64,000 bases of DNA from Mesorhizobium mediterraneum (lineage in GTDB: Bacteria; Pseudomonadota; Alphaproteobacteria; Rhizobiales; Rhizobiaceae). Below are positions 8,329 through 18,395 of this stretch, in pieces. The notes beneath the pieces are model-generated. The model searched no databases. It saw only the letters and a list, made by a program, of their open reading frames with translations, and was not told the origin of the DNA. Position 1 is the first letter of the stretch. Each line of letters begins with the position of its first letter. Made by a program: the position numbers and the translations under genes. The stretch spans positions 24,742 through 88,741 of the forward strand of contig NZ_NPKI01000001.1 of NCBI RefSeq assembly GCF_002284565.1. The letters are read 5' to 3'.

Positions 8329-9336
8329 TCAACGGCCGCGCGTTAGTAACCGCTTCAAGCTCAAACCGGCCAACAAAATGTAAGGCGGCATGGCGAGCGA
8401 ATAGTGACCACAGTTTAATTCCAAAATATTTGGCCTAGCCCCGGCGTCCTTCAGCATCTGCATGAACCTCTCCGATAGCTCTGGCAACACCACTTTGTCT
8501 CTCTTGGCCAACACAACCTGAAGATCGAGACCAGGCCGTGCCAAACTATGCGCGTAATTCTCCAAGTCAAGTGGACCCCAGGCCCTTCTGAGATCGGTCA
8601 GCTCAATCTCAGGCTCAAGGCTATCGCGTATCGATCGTGTCGCGCGACCCGTCCAAACCATATCCGCTAGACTCCCCGCCGTCAGAAACAACGAGGCTTT
8701 TGACACAGACAAGTCGTGTGCCGCGACTACGGCCGCAACCCAGGAACCTAAGCTCATTCCGAGAACCGAAATCTCACGATAGCCTTCGCTTTTCAGCCAA
8801 CGTATGAGTTTTCGCCCATCCAACACTGCCTGCCTAACAGATTGGATCGTTCGACCGAGATTAGGGCTAAGCATATAGTCGGCGTGCACGGAGCCGGGAC
8901 GGCTGCGTTCGAAGTGATAAGGCATAGCAATCTCGACAACCGTGATGCCACTCTGCGAGAAAAAGTTGGCAATCTGACGATTCCGGGCGCTTGCATTCCA
9001 ATGGTGAAAAATCACCATCGCCTGATTGAACGACCCGCTTTCTGTGATTTTCGCCGGGACGACATTGTTCTGTTCGATATCAGTAAAAATGTCCGATGGA
9101 AATTTGAGCCACCCATCTAGTCTTTCAAAACCCTGATCACTCACACTCGGCTCATCGAAAAAGGCTGGATCAGCCACGGCTTGGTCCGCAAGGGCACAGA
9201 ACCCCTCGATACTTGTTATCTTCTTCGCACCTGGAAAGGCGCGTTCCGCGTCAAGGACGAAATCCGTTGTTTTTTTCCCTTCCTCACCGCGTCGCGCCCG
9301 CCGCTCATCCCAACGATCAAGCCAGCTATGATACAC
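8329..9336 (-). CDS. alpha/beta hydrolase, partner of the RcgA-like gene
   Basis: 335 residues from a GTG at 9336, preceded by TTAGGAAA. The start overlaps the end of the upstream rcgA-like gene by 11 bases, so the two form an operon. The nucleophile elbow G-M-S-L-G-S (about residues 195-200) is followed by the expected helix, an acid in the V-V-L-A-K-R-D-K-V region, and the catalytic His in N-C-G-H-Y-S (about 311) near the C-terminus. The overall pattern is like ABHD18-type hydrolases. The substrate is unknown. It has no signal peptide. Base composition here is clearly lower in GC than the tra genes. The location between trb and traR suggests a link to conjugation control rather than metabolism. 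Confidence 0.75.
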   Translation of the reverse strand: MYHSWLDRWDERRARRGEEGKKTTDFVLDAERAFPGAKKITSIEGFCALADQAVADPAFFDEPSVSDQGFERLDGWLKFPSDIFTDIEQNNVVPAKITESGSFNQAMVIFHHWNASARNRQIANFFSQSGITVVEIAMPYHFERSRPGSVHADYMLSPNLGRTIQSVRQAVLDGRKLIRWLKSEGYREISVLGMSLGSWVAAVVAAHDLSVSKASLFLTAGSLADMVWTGRATRSIRDSLEPEIELTDLRRAWGPLDLENYAHSLARPGLDLQVVLAKRDKVVLPELSERFMQMLKDAGARPNILELNCGHYSLAMPPYILLAGLSLKRLLTRGR

Positions 9337-10939
9337 TCTGATTGTTTCCTAACTCACTTGCTCGCCATCGACCAAACCCTGGATCAACCAGGCTGTATAT
9401 CGCGAGCAGCACTCCAATGCCTAGAAGGATCGAAAAGCCAGCAAATGCATCGATCAGCAAGTAGCCAGCCACGAGTAACGCTACGATCGCTGACATCCTC
9501 CACAAAGGCATGCAAAACCGACGTTCGACCCCTAAACGGATGGAGCCGTACAGAAATACAACACAGGTCGAAATAGCGATAAGAAGGCTGCTGTAATGGG
9601 TCGGCCTACGATAGCTGATCCCGGCGCTCACATCATTGCGCCCATAGAAGGCGGAAGACATATCGCCGACCAACCAAGCCACAATATTCTCTCCACCCGA
9701 TGTCAGGTAAGCACTCTGGACCTTCATGACTATGGCAATCAGAACCCCCAAAACAGTACACCGAAAAATCCCACGCATAACCCTGAGGCTGGGTTCATTG
9801 AGCTCGTGTTGATAATCCACCTCCGGCCGATTACTCGCTTCTTCTCCAATTCTCCAAAGATCATGGATCACCGTATAGAGCAAAATGAGCCCTACGAAGA
9901 ACAGATAAAAGCACAGGCACATGTATAGGTAAGCGAGCCCCGTGAATACGACCGCTTCCGGCACCGATATGACCTCAGGGCGCACAATCGCTAACGAGCC
10001 CCAATCCGTCGCATAGTTGCCAGCGCCTTGCATCAACGGGATCAAACACACGCCGATCCACTGAAAAAGACCGGCGAACAGCACACAAATCAAAAAAACC
10101 GCCCAATATGAATACGAAGAAGCTTCTACGCTGCGCGCCCAGGCATCGTCGCTTTTCATCTTGTCGCCCTGCGCTACAAGCTTTGGGCGGCCTTCATCTT
10201 TCCAAAAGGTCACTAGCTCGGTCACGAAGGCAAAAAACAGTGGCAAAAATACCATGAAGACGAATGTCCAATTCGCTGTCCAAAGAAACCCAACCTGCTT
10301 GACGACGCCATCCGCCCGGCCATATGTCACGCTGTGAATCCCCGTAATATACGACAAAAACCCAAGAGCGGTGACACCCGCAAACACCGACGCCGGTAAA
10401 TTCAGGGGAGATCCGTGACTAAAAAACGCCTCCGATTTCCTCGCCAAACTAAAACGCCGCCTCGGCCCCTTGGCGTCAGTATCCCGTTTTAGCTCTGCCG
10501 GAGACGCTGAGTCGTCATCGAAGGTCGCAGCCAGTGCTGTATCTGGAATCTCCTGTGCAACGCTGCTTCCGGCTCTCTTCCCTTCTCGTCTCTTGGCCGA
10601 TAACCGCGATTGCGCCCCACTAAGCTCCATCTGCCATTCGCTTGTTGCCACCGGATCATCGCACCCAAAAACCCTCGCCAGCCAACGAATATTGGCAGTG
10701 CTAATTCCCTTCTCGTTCTCTTGAAACCAAAGCTGCACCGTTCGCAGATCGACCCCAGTCCGGTTGGAATCGATCTGTGAAATCGCCTCTGCGAGAAGCT
10801 CGGGCGTCCATGGGCCTGCAGGAAACCCGTCCTTGCCCAATGGCCTACCAGCACCCGCCGCGGCCAACCGCTTGAATATTTCTTTGAAATCACTTTCGTC
10901 TCCCGGCGGAGGGAGAAATATTTTTCCATTCTTAATCAA
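9326..10939 (-). CDS. rcgA: RcgA-like membrane protein with N-terminal helical domain
   Basis: 537 residues, apparently from a TTG at 10939 (M-I-K-N-G-K-I-F-L-P-P-P). Residues about 10-115 form a soluble domain with a helix-turn-helix-like pattern (W-T-P-E-L-L-A-E-A-I-S ... V-D-L-R-T-V-Q-L-W-F-Q), then a charged linker, then about seven or eight membrane segments from residue 185 to the end. I recall proteins of this form near traR on Rhizobium etli pRet42a, where rcgA-type genes modulate conjugation; the family name is from memory, so the symbol is tentative. It forms an operon with the downstream hydrolase. A membrane protein with a DNA-binding-like head could couple a cell-surface signal to traR control, but that is inference. 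Confidence 0.7.
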   Translation of the reverse strand: MIKNGKIFLPPPGDESDFKEIFKRLAAAGAGRPLGKDGFPAGPWTPELLAEAISQIDSNRTGVDLRTVQLWFQENEKGISTANIRWLARVFGCDDPVATSEWQMELSGAQSRLSAKRREGKRAGSSVAQEIPDTALAATFDDDSASPAELKRDTDAKGPRRRFSLARKSEAFFSHGSPLNLPASVFAGVTALGFLSYITGIHSVTYGRADGVVKQVGFLWTANWTFVFMVFLPLFFAFVTELVTFWKDEGRPKLVAQGDKMKSDDAWARSVEASSYSYWAVFLICVLFAGLFQWIGVCLIPLMQGAGNYATDWGSLAIVRPEVISVPEAVVFTGLAYLYMCLCFYLFFVGLILLYTVIHDLWRIGEEASNRPEVDYQHELNEPSLRVMRGIFRCTVLGVLIAIVMKVQSAYLTSGGENIVAWLVGDMSSAFYGRNDVSAGISYRRPTHYSSLLIAISTCVVFLYGSIRLGVERRFCMPLWRMSAIVALLVAGYLLIDAFAGFSILLGIGVLLAIYSLVDPGFGRWRASELGNNQSVS

Positions 10940-11302
10940 TGGCTTACAGGCGCTGCTTTCGTTTCGTTTCGCTAGCCTTCGTATCCTATCGTGCTCTCGT
11001 CCTTGATCAACGTTTTTATCAACTCGATTTTGGCCGGCACGGGAGAGGATCGAATACCGGCGACCCGCTGGAGAGGCTGAACACGGTTGTTGCGTCGGTC
11101 ATGCGAACTGAGCATGGCAAATGTCCCCTACGCCGGAACGACCCTACGTCGGAACGAAGTGATCCGGTGTGAAGGCTGGTCCGCTTTGCCGAACCGATCG
11201 TAGCGGGCGCACCTCATGAGGAGTTGAAGGCCCGTTCTCGCCGCCTTGACTGGCCATCGGGGGATCACACGAAATCGCCGATGCGTTCAGGGAGGAAAAC
11301 GA
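10940..11302. other. intergenic control region between rcgA and traR
   Basis: About 360 bases separating divergent rcgA-like and traR genes, so it should hold both promoters. The only striking element is an adjacent pair of 16-base repeats at 11126-11157. No tra box like that at 18486 is seen here, so traR is unlikely to be autoregulated through such a site. Confidence 0.6.
11126..11157 (+). promoter_or_regulatory. tandem 16-bp direct repeat upstream of traR
   Basis: CCCTACGCCGGAACGA (11126-11141) is followed without spacer by CCCTACGTCGGAACGA (11142-11157), one mismatch. It lies 145 bases before the traR start. Head-to-tail repeats of this kind are typical binding sites of a regulator acting as a dimer or oligomer, so this is a candidate operator controlling traR. 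Which protein binds is unknown. Confidence 0.55.
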
Positions 11303-12007
11303 ATGCAGCACTGGCTGGATAAGCTGACTGACCTTACCGCTGTCGAAGGCGATCAACGCAACCTTAAGGATGCTCTGGCTGGCCTGGCTGAACAGATCGG
11401 ATTTGGCGGGTATGCCTATCTCAACATCCAGCCCGGCCATACGCTCGCGATTTCGAACTATCATCCAGAGTGGCAGTCAGTGTACTTCGGACGAAATTAT
11501 TCTGCGCTCGATCCGGTCGTAGGACGCGCGAAAACCATGAAGCGGACCTTCACGTGGAGCGGCGATCAGGAGAGGCCGCGGCTTTCAAAAGCCCAACGCG
11601 CGTTTTACGCGCACGCGGCTGATTTCGGCATCCGCTCCGGCATAACCATCCCCGTCAGAACGGCGAACGGTTCGATGTCGATGTTCACCCTGGCCTCGGA
11701 GAAGCTGACAATCGAACTCGACCGGGAGATCGACGCCGTTGCCGCGGCAACGGCGGTCGCCCAGCTCCATGCCCGCATCACCTTCCTGCAGGCAACGCCC
11801 AGCGTCGAAAGGGCTGCCTATCTTGACCCCAAGGAGGCCACCTATCTTCGCTGGATCGCCGTCGGCAAAACGATGGAGGAAGTGGCGGAACTGGAGGGAG
11901 TAAAGTACAACAGCGTACGCGTCAAACTTGCCGAGACCAAGAAGCGCTTCGACGTCCATACAACGACGCACCTGACTGCCCTCGCCATCCGCAGAAAGTT
12001 GATCTGA
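11303..12007 (+). CDS. traR: TraR, LuxR-type quorum-sensing activator of conjugation
   Basis: 234 residues from the ATG at 11303, with GGAGG at 11291-11295; an upstream in-frame extension lacks a ribosome site and the shorter form matches the known TraR length exactly. The autoinducer-binding domain (1-165) keeps the acyl-homoserine-lactone pocket residues in register with Agrobacterium TraR: Tyr53, Trp57, Tyr61 and Asp70. The LuxR-type helix-turn-helix is at about 175-220 ([14 protein letters not shown]). Bound to signal it activates tra and trb promoters at tra boxes. It converges on traM, three bases away. The synthase gene traI is not in the window. Confidence 0.96.
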   Translation: MQHWLDKLTDLTAVEGDQRNLKDALAGLAEQIGFGGYAYLNIQPGHTLAISNYHPEWQSVYFGRNYSALDPVVGRAKTMKRTFTWSGDQERPRLSKAQRAFYAHAADFGIRSGITIPVRTANGSMSMFTLASEKLTIELDREIDAVAAATAVAQLHARITFLQATPSVERAAYLDPKEATYLRWIAVGKTMEEVAELEGVKYNSVRVKLAETKKRFDVHTTTHLTALAIRRKLI

Positions 12008-12010
12008 AGC

Positions 12011-12319
12011 TCAGTTCACCGATGCCTTCGGGATATAGCCGAGAATGCTGATCAGCGTGTTCACAACGCTCATCTGCGCGTGCATCTCCATACTGGCCTC
12101 GATGTAACAGAGATGCCGAGCGCCGCCGATCACATTTCGTGACTTATACTCCTCAGGTAATGCCTGGAAAAGTTGATCGGCCTTGTCCACCAGACGCCGG
12201 TGGGTTCGGATGGCGTCGATCGTGAGGGTCTCCAGGTCGGTCGGGGGAAGTCCGCTCGTGAGCCCCACTATCGGCCGAAGCTCGAATTTTTCCTTCAACG
12301 TCGCGTCGTCCGATTCCAT
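12011..12319 (-). CDS. traM: TraM, TraR antiactivator
   Basis: 102 residues from the ATG at 12319, the same length as Ti-plasmid TraM. It is all-helical with conserved L-R-P-I-V-G-L-T, I-R-x-H-R-x-L-V-D-K-A-D-x-L-F and Y-I-E-A-S-M-E-M-H-A-Q-M stretches. TraM binds the DNA-binding domain of TraR and blocks it until enough signal accumulates, setting the quorum threshold. It is transcribed towards traR, the usual arrangement. An upstream extension of the frame is not needed. A small IS110 remnant lies just beyond its promoter side. Confidence 0.93.
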   Translation of the reverse strand: MESDDATLKEKFELRPIVGLTSGLPPTDLETLTIDAIRTHRRLVDKADQLFQALPEEYKSRNVIGGARHLCYIEASMEMHAQMSVVNTLISILGYIPKASVN

Positions 12320-12516
12320 TCCAGTCCCCTTAGGTTTGGCTGCGGTACGCCCCCGCTGACGACGAACCCTTTGAACCCTAGCCGGGGTTCGGATCCGAGA
12401 TGACTCGGCCCTGAGACCTTTTGACCCCGTGCTCCTTCCGCCCAGGTGCGCGTCACCTGCGGCCGCCAGAATGCGACGGCAGGTACGATATTCACTGCCA
12501 CGACAACAGGAGGGAA

Positions 12517-12658
12517 ATGATGACAACTACCTACTATATCGGACTGGATGGCCCCAAAGACACAATTTCCGGGAGCTGAACGCGGGCTGGGTGGAGGCGC
12601 GTTTCTCGGGCAGATTGCCAACACGCCGGAGGCCGTCACAAAGCTGACAGCCAACTGA
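12517..12658 (+). pseudogene. IS110-family transposase, N-terminal remnant
   Basis: GGAGGGAA precedes ATG-ATG at 12517 and the frame reads M-M-T-T-T-Y-Y-I-G-L-D, then P-K-D-T-I-S, the start of an IS110-type DEDD transposase (the Asp of the first catalytic motif is present), but stops at a TGA. A neighbouring frame continues with I-A-N-T-P-E-A-V-T-K-L as expected for the next part and ends at 12658. About 45 residues of some 340 remain, with one frameshift. The V of the usual L-D-V-H-K is replaced and H is lost. Confidence 0.7.
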
Positions 12659-12696
12659 GCAAGGACAATCTATTGATCGTTTATTTGCGATGGCTC

Positions 12697-13347
12697 CTAT
12701 TTTTCACGAGCGCCGATACCCGACAGGTCAATCCGAATGCCTGCTTTATTCGGGTCGGTGGTCGCGGCTTCACGCGCAGGATCGGTTCCGCCAGCCGCCG
12801 TTTTGTCGCCACGCTGCTCGGCGGATTCACCTTCACTCGGCGGCGTCGGCTGGGCCAGCGTCACCTCTGCGGGGTCCGGCGCCCGAAACACCGCCGTGCC
12901 CTCGAAGTAGCCCGTCTGCCAGGCAATGACGGCGTCGTCGAAAACCTGTGGGAGAACCTCTTTGTCGGTGGGGTTGCCGTACCATTTGGTGACGATCCGA
13001 TAGACCTTGGCGAACAGCGCCGTGCCCATTCGGATGTTAGCGCAGGCATCGACGAGGTCGGGCTTGAGCTCCCCTGCGTCCACGACGCCGAGGCCGGCCG
13101 GATATTGCGTGATCCCGACCCGCACGACGTTGCGGCCGACATGCTGTCGGATCAAAGCCAAGGCCTCGTCCGGCGTGGCTGGCTTCGGAACCAGCACGAC
13201 ACGGTTGCCTGAGCGGACCGTGACGGCCAGCGGGTCCTGCGACCCTGCCCGCTCGATGAACGTCTCGACGATCGCTGGCTTCAGAGCCCGATCGGCGCAT
13301 TGCTGAATGAAGGCGGCGTCGACCATCCCGGTTTCTCCTGTGCTCAT
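12697..13347 (-). CDS. traH: TraH, VirB1-like transfer protein
   Basis: 216 residues from the ATG at 13347, overlapping the traB stop in ATGA. It is the last gene of traA-traF-traB-traH, as in Ti plasmids. The central part recalls VirB1/soluble lytic transglycosylases: an E-R-A-G-S-Q-D-P-L-A-V motif with a candidate catalytic Glu near residue 33, then V-R-V-G-I-T-Q-Y and D-A-C-A-N-I-R-M-G. Such enzymes cut peptidoglycan to make room for the mating channel. It has no obvious signal peptide, and the tail after about 155 is low-complexity. The traH name is secure from position; the enzymatic role is inference. Confidence 0.88.
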   Translation of the reverse strand: MSTGETGMVDAAFIQQCADRALKPAIVETFIERAGSQDPLAVTVRSGNRVVLVPKPATPDEALALIRQHVGRNVVRVGITQYPAGLGVVDAGELKPDLVDACANIRMGTALFAKVYRIVTKWYGNPTDKEVLPQVFDDAVIAWQTGYFEGTAVFRAPDPAEVTLAQPTPPSEGESAEQRGDKTAAGGTDPAREAATTDPNKAGIRIDLSGIGAREK

Positions 13348-14579
13348 GTGTTGAAGGCCTGCACCAATGGACGGTTGAAGAGCTTCGCCCAGGCGACCGC
13401 ACTGCCCCGCTGGATGGCGACGATCGAGGTGCCGGCGGTCCACCAGCCGTTGCCGGTCGCCACGATGATGTCCGGGGCGTGCAGCATCGACTGGAGCGCC
13501 GGCCAGAGAATGAGCTGCTCGTAGCAGATCAGCGGCGCGATCCTCCTGCCCGCGAGTTCGACGACCGGATTGGCAAGCAAGTGGGCTCGCGCGCCTTCGC
13601 CCTGTCCCGTCCAGGCCCGCCATGGTTGCCACATGGAGACCGGGACCGGCATGCGTTCGCGATAGAGGATGCCCGCCACGTCGGCGGAGATCGCCACCAT
13701 GACGTTGTCGTAGCCGGCCGCGTCGATCGCGGCCGCGCCGGCGATCACGGTGATGTCCGATCCGCGCAGTCCATCCTGCCAGAGACGCGCGACGGTTGGC
13801 GTCCAGAAGCCCAGCGCGCTCTCGGGAAGGACGATGACGCGGCTTCCCTCGGCTGGCCGTGCGCGCACCGTTGCGATCAGGCCACGGTGATGCTCGAGCG
13901 AACCGTCACGCCCGAGGCTCTGGCCCAGTTTGAGATCGACGCCCTTCCATCCGTCCGGTAGGGAAGGTTCTGTCCACGTTGCGGCGGACCAGAGCCAAAA
14001 ACCTCCCACGGCAATGACAGCTGCCGGCCAGTATCGCGATGTCATCATAGCGATACTGGCCGCAGTTGCGGCAAGGCCCCACCATCCCCATCCCGAAAAG
14101 AGCACGCCCGCCGCCGTCATAGGGTGCGCCCAGCCGGTGATGCCGAAGGGCGGCAGCCCCATCAGCACCGCCGCCGCCAGATACCGCACCGCCCTTCCCT
14201 TCCCCGGATGCTTTGTCCAGAGCGCCGCATGCACGGTGACGAAGCAGGCCGAAGCCATCACCCACAGCAGGAGGCCAGGCCAGAGATCGGCGGCATAGAA
14301 GGTCGCGACACCCTGCGGCAGGCCGCGTGAGGCGGCGAGGAAATAGCCTCCCGAAACGGCAGCCGCGACCACGCGCGACGGCGACTTCGCCCAGAGCAGC
14401 GGGAAGATCATCGCGACCGGGAGGGTCAGCACAGTTCCGCTCCAGCCGACTTTGCCCACCACAATCGACAAGACGATCAGGACCGGCCCACGCCAGCGGT
14501 TACGGATCGAAGGAGACGACCGGCCGGGCGAGGCCGAGAAGGCCGCTATCCGGTACCGGTCCAAAATATCGGGAGTCAT
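13344..14579 (-). CDS. traB: TraB, membrane protein with nitrilase-like domain
   Basis: 411 residues from the ATG at 14579, which overlaps the end of traF by 80 bases; a later non-ATG start near 14500 cannot be excluded because the first 28 residues are not obviously conserved. Several membrane segments fill about residues 30-215, followed by a carbon-nitrogen hydrolase domain like that of apolipoprotein N-acyltransferase: Glu in [10 protein letters not shown] and Cys in L-I-C-Y-E-Q are present, while no Lys is visible where the triad Lys is expected (the region reads Y-R-E-R-M-P-V-P). TraB is needed for efficient Ti conjugation; its chemistry is not established. Confidence 0.9.
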   Translation of the reverse strand: MTPDILDRYRIAAFSASPGRSSPSIRNRWRGPVLIVLSIVVGKVGWSGTVLTLPVAMIFPLLWAKSPSRVVAAAVSGGYFLAASRGLPQGVATFYAADLWPGLLLWVMASACFVTVHAALWTKHPGKGRAVRYLAAAVLMGLPPFGITGWAHPMTAAGVLFSGWGWWGLAATAASIAMMTSRYWPAAVIAVGGFWLWSAATWTEPSLPDGWKGVDLKLGQSLGRDGSLEHHRGLIATVRARPAEGSRVIVLPESALGFWTPTVARLWQDGLRGSDITVIAGAAAIDAAGYDNVMVAISADVAGILYRERMPVPVSMWQPWRAWTGQGEGARAHLLANPVVELAGRRIAPLICYEQLILWPALQSMLHAPDIIVATGNGWWTAGTSIVAIQRGSAVAWAKLFNRPLVQAFNT

Positions 14580-15030
14580 AGGAGCTCGCAAAGGATGAGT
14601 GGAGATAGAGATGGCCCGGCGGCACGGTGCCTCCGGGATAGGGATCGACCGCCCGGCCCTCCCCGTCCGTCTTGCGGACCCGGGACGAGCCAAGCACCTC
14701 GCCGTCGATCTCGACATCCTTGTCGATGTCGACGCGCTGGCCGGGGAGTGCTGCGACACTCTTGATGAGCGGGGCAAAGCCGCCGGCGCAGACGCCGCGC
14801 CGGAGATAACCGCGCTGCCGTGCTTTCTCGAACTGCGCCTCGGCCGGAGGGCAGATGAACACGAGATCCCCGACAATGGCGGGTCGATGAAGCGTCTCGA
14901 TGCGCCAGATACCGAGCGGCTCGCTCGGCGTGAGATTCAGTCGAAAGCCGCCGATAAAACCGATCACTGCAAGAGCACCGACGACGCTGCCGGTCGCGGC
15001 AAGGAACACCGTGACACCGCGCCCCGTCAT
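14500..15030 (-). CDS. traF: TraF, signal-peptidase-like pilin maturation protease
   Basis: 176 residues from the ATG at 15030, overlapping the traA stop in ATGA. An N-terminal membrane anchor (about 6-28) precedes an S26 peptidase domain: the catalytic Ser is Ser36 in T-P-S-E-P-L-G and the general base Lys90 in [10 protein letters not shown]. TraF-type proteases process and, in RP4, cyclise the TrbC pilin. The C-terminal [10 protein letters not shown] box is also typical. It lies between relaxase and traB in the usual Ti order. Confidence 0.95.
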   Translation of the reverse strand: MTGRGVTVFLAATGSVVGALAVIGFIGGFRLNLTPSEPLGIWRIETLHRPAIVGDLVFICPPAEAQFEKARQRGYLRRGVCAGGFAPLIKSVAALPGQRVDIDKDVEIDGEVLGSSRVRKTDGEGRAVDPYPGGTVPPGHLYLHSSFASSYDSRYFGPVPDSGLLGLARPVVSFDP

Positions 15031-18000
15031 TGCTTCATCACCGGGGTCTGGCGCTGCGAGAGCGCCAAGTCGTCGGCCTGCTTCAGCGTTGCGGCAGTGC
15101 GCTCGCGTGCCGCGAGCTGCTGCGCGGTTCGCATCACCGGCCATGCCTCCTTCAGCCGTTCCTTTTCCTGGGGCTGGAGCCCTTCGGCGAGCTTGTCGAA
15201 GAGCTGACCTGCCGGATTGCGCGCGGCGTTGGTCAGCAGCGTGCGTTCGCCGAACCGTTCCGCCACCGCCTTGTTGAATCCGTCCACCTCGAGTTTGGCC
15301 TCGCGATTGCTGAGCACGTATCCCAGGGCTGCGGGAAGATCGTTGCGGTCGATCGCGTCGCGCACCCGTTCCAGCACGCTCCGCGCGGCAGGCGACAGCG
15401 CCGGAATGTCGATCGACACACGCTGCCGCAGCGTCTTCTCCTCGCCCTCGATCCGCTGCAGGGCGCTCTCACGCATCTGAAGATAGCGCTCGATGTCGTG
15501 CTTCAGCGCCGGCACGTTGACGTCGGCGACGCGGCGGGCTTCGCGGTCGGCTTTGCTGGCGAGAAGACCGGTCTTGCCGTTGAGCGAGCCGATCGATACC
15601 GGATTTATAGTGAGTTTCTGAAGCGTCTGCGATGCCGCTTGTCTGTCGGCAAGGACCGCGTCGAAGTTCATCGTCCGGAAGGCGGTCTCGGGATCGGCGA
15701 AGACGTAACGGAATCGCGTCGAGACCTCCTCCCACTGTTTCTTGAGGGCGGGATCGTCCGCGAGCTTCTGCTCGACGGCGTCGCTTAAGGGTATCGGGAA
15801 CAGCTTCACGCCGGCAACCATCGGGCGGGACTCCTTTTTCGTTCGCATTGTCGGAGTTTGCAGCAGGCCGAGGCGCTCGCCGGCCGCACGAAGGCGGATC
15901 GCCAGATCGGCGAGCCTCGATCCCTGGCGCAGCGTCCAGTCAAGCCGGTCACGCAGCATCGTTCGGGCGACCTGGACAATGTGGAGGCCGCGGTTCTCGG
16001 CGAAGCGAAGCGCCTGGCGGTAGAGCGTGCCGCGATCGTAATCGAGAGTGGTTTCCTTAGCGTTCCGACGCGACAGGATTTTCGACAGACCGCCATTGAA
16101 GGCGAAGGAGCGGCGGCCATAATAGAGGTGCAGATCCTCGCGGTGACGGGACATCGCGACATAGGTCAAATGGCGATCGAGCGACAGGGAGGCGAGCACC
16201 TTCACCCGATCGACGGTGGCACCCTGGGACTTGTGAATGGTGGTGGCATAGCCATGGTCAAGGTTGTTGTAGAAACGCTGCTCGACCGTCACCTGGCGGC
16301 GCTGATCGCCCTCCCCGACCATGACCACGATACGGTTCGGCGCGGCTTCGACGACGCGGCCGATCATGCCGTTCTTCACGCCGAGCGAGCCCTCGTTTTT
16401 CAGGAAGACGATCTGGTCGCCGGCTCCGAAATGGCGGATGCCGTCGGCGGTCCTGAAACCGTGGCCCGCACTGAGGATGCTGCGCTCAACCAGCTTCTTG
16501 CGCGCGAGCTCGTTGAGCATGCGCACGTCGCGGCGCAGATGCGCGAGAATCAGCGTGGACTTCGCCGGATCGTAGTCGCGGTTCCAATCGGCGACCAGGT
16601 TCTCGACAGCCTCAGCCTTCAGCTCCGAACCGAGCACCCTGCCCTGCGAGCGATAAGCGGCAAGCGCCTGGTCGACACGGCCGCGCGCCAGATCGAGGGA
16701 GGCCTTACGCATCCAGTCCTCGCGCTGGCGATAGATCGTTTCGAGCTCAGCATAGCCGATGCGGTCGACGATGGCGCGGAAAGCCGCGCCCGCCTCGATC
16801 GGCTGCAGTTGCTCCGGATCGCCGACCAGAACGAGCTTGGCGCCTGCCCTGACGACGGCCTCGACGAAGCCGGCCATCTGCTTCGAGGCGACCATGCCGG
16901 CCTCGTCCATGACGAACACCGTCTTGGCATCGAGCGTGTCCCGGCCCTTTTCCCAGCGTAGCTCCCACGACGCCAGAGTGCGGCTGGCGATCCCTGCTTC
17001 CTTCTCCAGACCCTCTGCCGCCTTGCCGGCAAGCGCAGCACCCACCACCCGGTACCCGGCAATTTCCCATGCCTCGCGGGCGGCCTTCATCATGGTGGTC
17101 TTGCCGGCGCCGGCGCGGCCGACGACAGCCGCGATGCGGGCGGAACCGGCGACATGGTCGATGGCGGTTCGCTGCTCGTCCGACAGGCGGGCATGCCGGG
17201 CAAAGGTCGCTTCCAGTAGCCTCTGCGGAACGCCGTGGGTCTCATGACCGGAAAGCCAGATCGCCCGCCGCGCCATCCCGGCTTCGAGCCGGATCAGATC
17301 CCGCAAAGTGTAGCGTGCGGGCATCCTTTCTCCGGTTGCAAAGGCCACCGTGTCGCGCTGCAGGCGCAACACCTCCGGGCGCTGGATGATGCGCGCAAGG
17401 AGCTGCTGAAACACTGCCGGATCGTCGACATAGCGATGCAGCACCTTCGCGATATCGCGTTCATCGAAGACGCTCTTCTCGCGGGTAACGAGATCGAGCA
17501 CGATCTCCGGACGGGCCTGAATGCGGCGCAGGTTCTCAGCCTTCCGCGCCTCCTGCAGGTCAAGCCTCTCCAGCGACGGCTTCCATCCTTCCGCTGTTGC
17601 CTTGCGCTGGATCGCCTTGGCGCCAACGCCGACATGGATCGTCGGCACGAGCTCGATGCCCTGCTTTTCGTAGGCGCGGCCATCAACCTGTAGCGCGACC
17701 CCGTTGAGCGCGAGATGATGGTTCTGCCGTTCGAACCAGCCATCGCGAAAGGCGTTAAACTCTTGCGTGCCGCCGGCCCATAGCTCGTAAACGATCTTGC
17801 CACTGTTGATTCGCAGCGGCTGCCCATCGTCGCCGGTGACCGCGACCTTCTTGGCGCCAAAACCGTCCTCGGTGAGCGGCCGCAGCGTCGTCATCAGATG
17901 GATGTGCGGATTGCCCGGATTGTCGTGGTAGACCCAGTCGGCAACCATACCCTTCGACAGGATGTGCTTTTCCACGAAGTCTCGGACGAGCGCGATATTC

Positions 18001-18329
18001 TGTTCGACTGAGAGCTCCAGCGGCAGGGCGATGGTGAGGTCCTTGGCAAGCTGCGCGTCGACACGCTTCTCGAAGGCCTCGACCTTGTTCCAGAAGGCCT
18101 CCGCGGCTCCGGCGGTGGACCGGTCCGCGATCAGCTTGCGCGCCCATTGCGGCGCATCGGCCGGTAGCAAGAACTCCTCATGCACCAGGCCGTGCTTGCG
18201 CGAATAGTCGATCGTCCGGGCCTCGCGTTCGTAGTCCATCTTCGCGCAGTGCCGGTAGGCCGCTGACAGCACCGCGCTGCGGCCGTCGCCGCGGCTGACG
18301 ATGCTGACGGAGAAGTGGGCGATGGCCAC
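15027..18329 (-). CDS. traA: TraA, MOBQ relaxase-helicase
   Basis: 1100 residues, full length. The N-terminal MobA/MobL relaxase domain has the candidate nicking Tyr25 in S-A-A-Y-R and the metal-binding [11 protein letters not shown] triad at 135-145. A TraI-type superfamily 1 helicase follows: Walker A G-R-A-G-A-G-K-T at about 404-411, Walker B V-F-V-M-D-E-A-G at about 471-478, G-D-P-E-Q-L-Q-P at 503-510, and a UvrD-like end with H-K-S-Q-G. It nicks oriT, stays bound to the 5' end and unwinds the plasmid. It starts 68 bases from the oriT repeat and is read away from it; a TraR box lies beyond, on the traC side. Confidence 0.97.
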   Translation of the reverse strand: MAIAHFSVSIVSRGDGRSAVLSAAYRHCAKMDYEREARTIDYSRKHGLVHEEFLLPADAPQWARKLIADRSTAGAAEAFWNKVEAFEKRVDAQLAKDLTIALPLELSVEQNIALVRDFVEKHILSKGMVADWVYHDNPGNPHIHLMTTLRPLTEDGFGAKKVAVTGDDGQPLRINSGKIVYELWAGGTQEFNAFRDGWFERQNHHLALNGVALQVDGRAYEKQGIELVPTIHVGVGAKAIQRKATAEGWKPSLERLDLQEARKAENLRRIQARPEIVLDLVTREKSVFDERDIAKVLHRYVDDPAVFQQLLARIIQRPEVLRLQRDTVAFATGERMPARYTLRDLIRLEAGMARRAIWLSGHETHGVPQRLLEATFARHARLSDEQRTAIDHVAGSARIAAVVGRAGAGKTTMMKAAREAWEIAGYRVVGAALAGKAAEGLEKEAGIASRTLASWELRWEKGRDTLDAKTVFVMDEAGMVASKQMAGFVEAVVRAGAKLVLVGDPEQLQPIEAGAAFRAIVDRIGYAELETIYRQREDWMRKASLDLARGRVDQALAAYRSQGRVLGSELKAEAVENLVADWNRDYDPAKSTLILAHLRRDVRMLNELARKKLVERSILSAGHGFRTADGIRHFGAGDQIVFLKNEGSLGVKNGMIGRVVEAAPNRIVVMVGEGDQRRQVTVEQRFYNNLDHGYATTIHKSQGATVDRVKVLASLSLDRHLTYVAMSRHREDLHLYYGRRSFAFNGGLSKILSRRNAKETTLDYDRGTLYRQALRFAENRGLHIVQVARTMLRDRLDWTLRQGSRLADLAIRLRAAGERLGLLQTPTMRTKKESRPMVAGVKLFPIPLSDAVEQKLADDPALKKQWEEVSTRFRYVFADPETAFRTMNFDAVLADRQAASQTLQKLTINPVSIGSLNGKTGLLASKADREARRVADVNVPALKHDIERYLQMRESALQRIEGEEKTLRQRVSIDIPALSPAARSVLERVRDAIDRNDLPAALGYVLSNREAKLEVDGFNKAVAERFGERTLLTNAARNPAGQLFDKLAEGLQPQEKERLKEAWPVMRTAQQLAARERTAATLKQADDLALSQRQTPVMKQ

Positions 18330-18395
18330 GGCGACGAAAACTCCCGAATGCGAACCTCGTTCGTCGGGAGCGGCGGGCCGTGTCAGGCCTCAACG

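Noticed and set aside
12697..13632. Longer TraH starting at 13632
   Set aside because: The extension is antisense-like text inside traB. The ATG at 13347 gives the ATGA overlap and the usual length.
15858..16961. A 367-codon plus-strand frame inside traA
   Set aside because: It is antisense to the conserved helicase part of the relaxase. Long antisense frames are expected in high-GC coding DNA.
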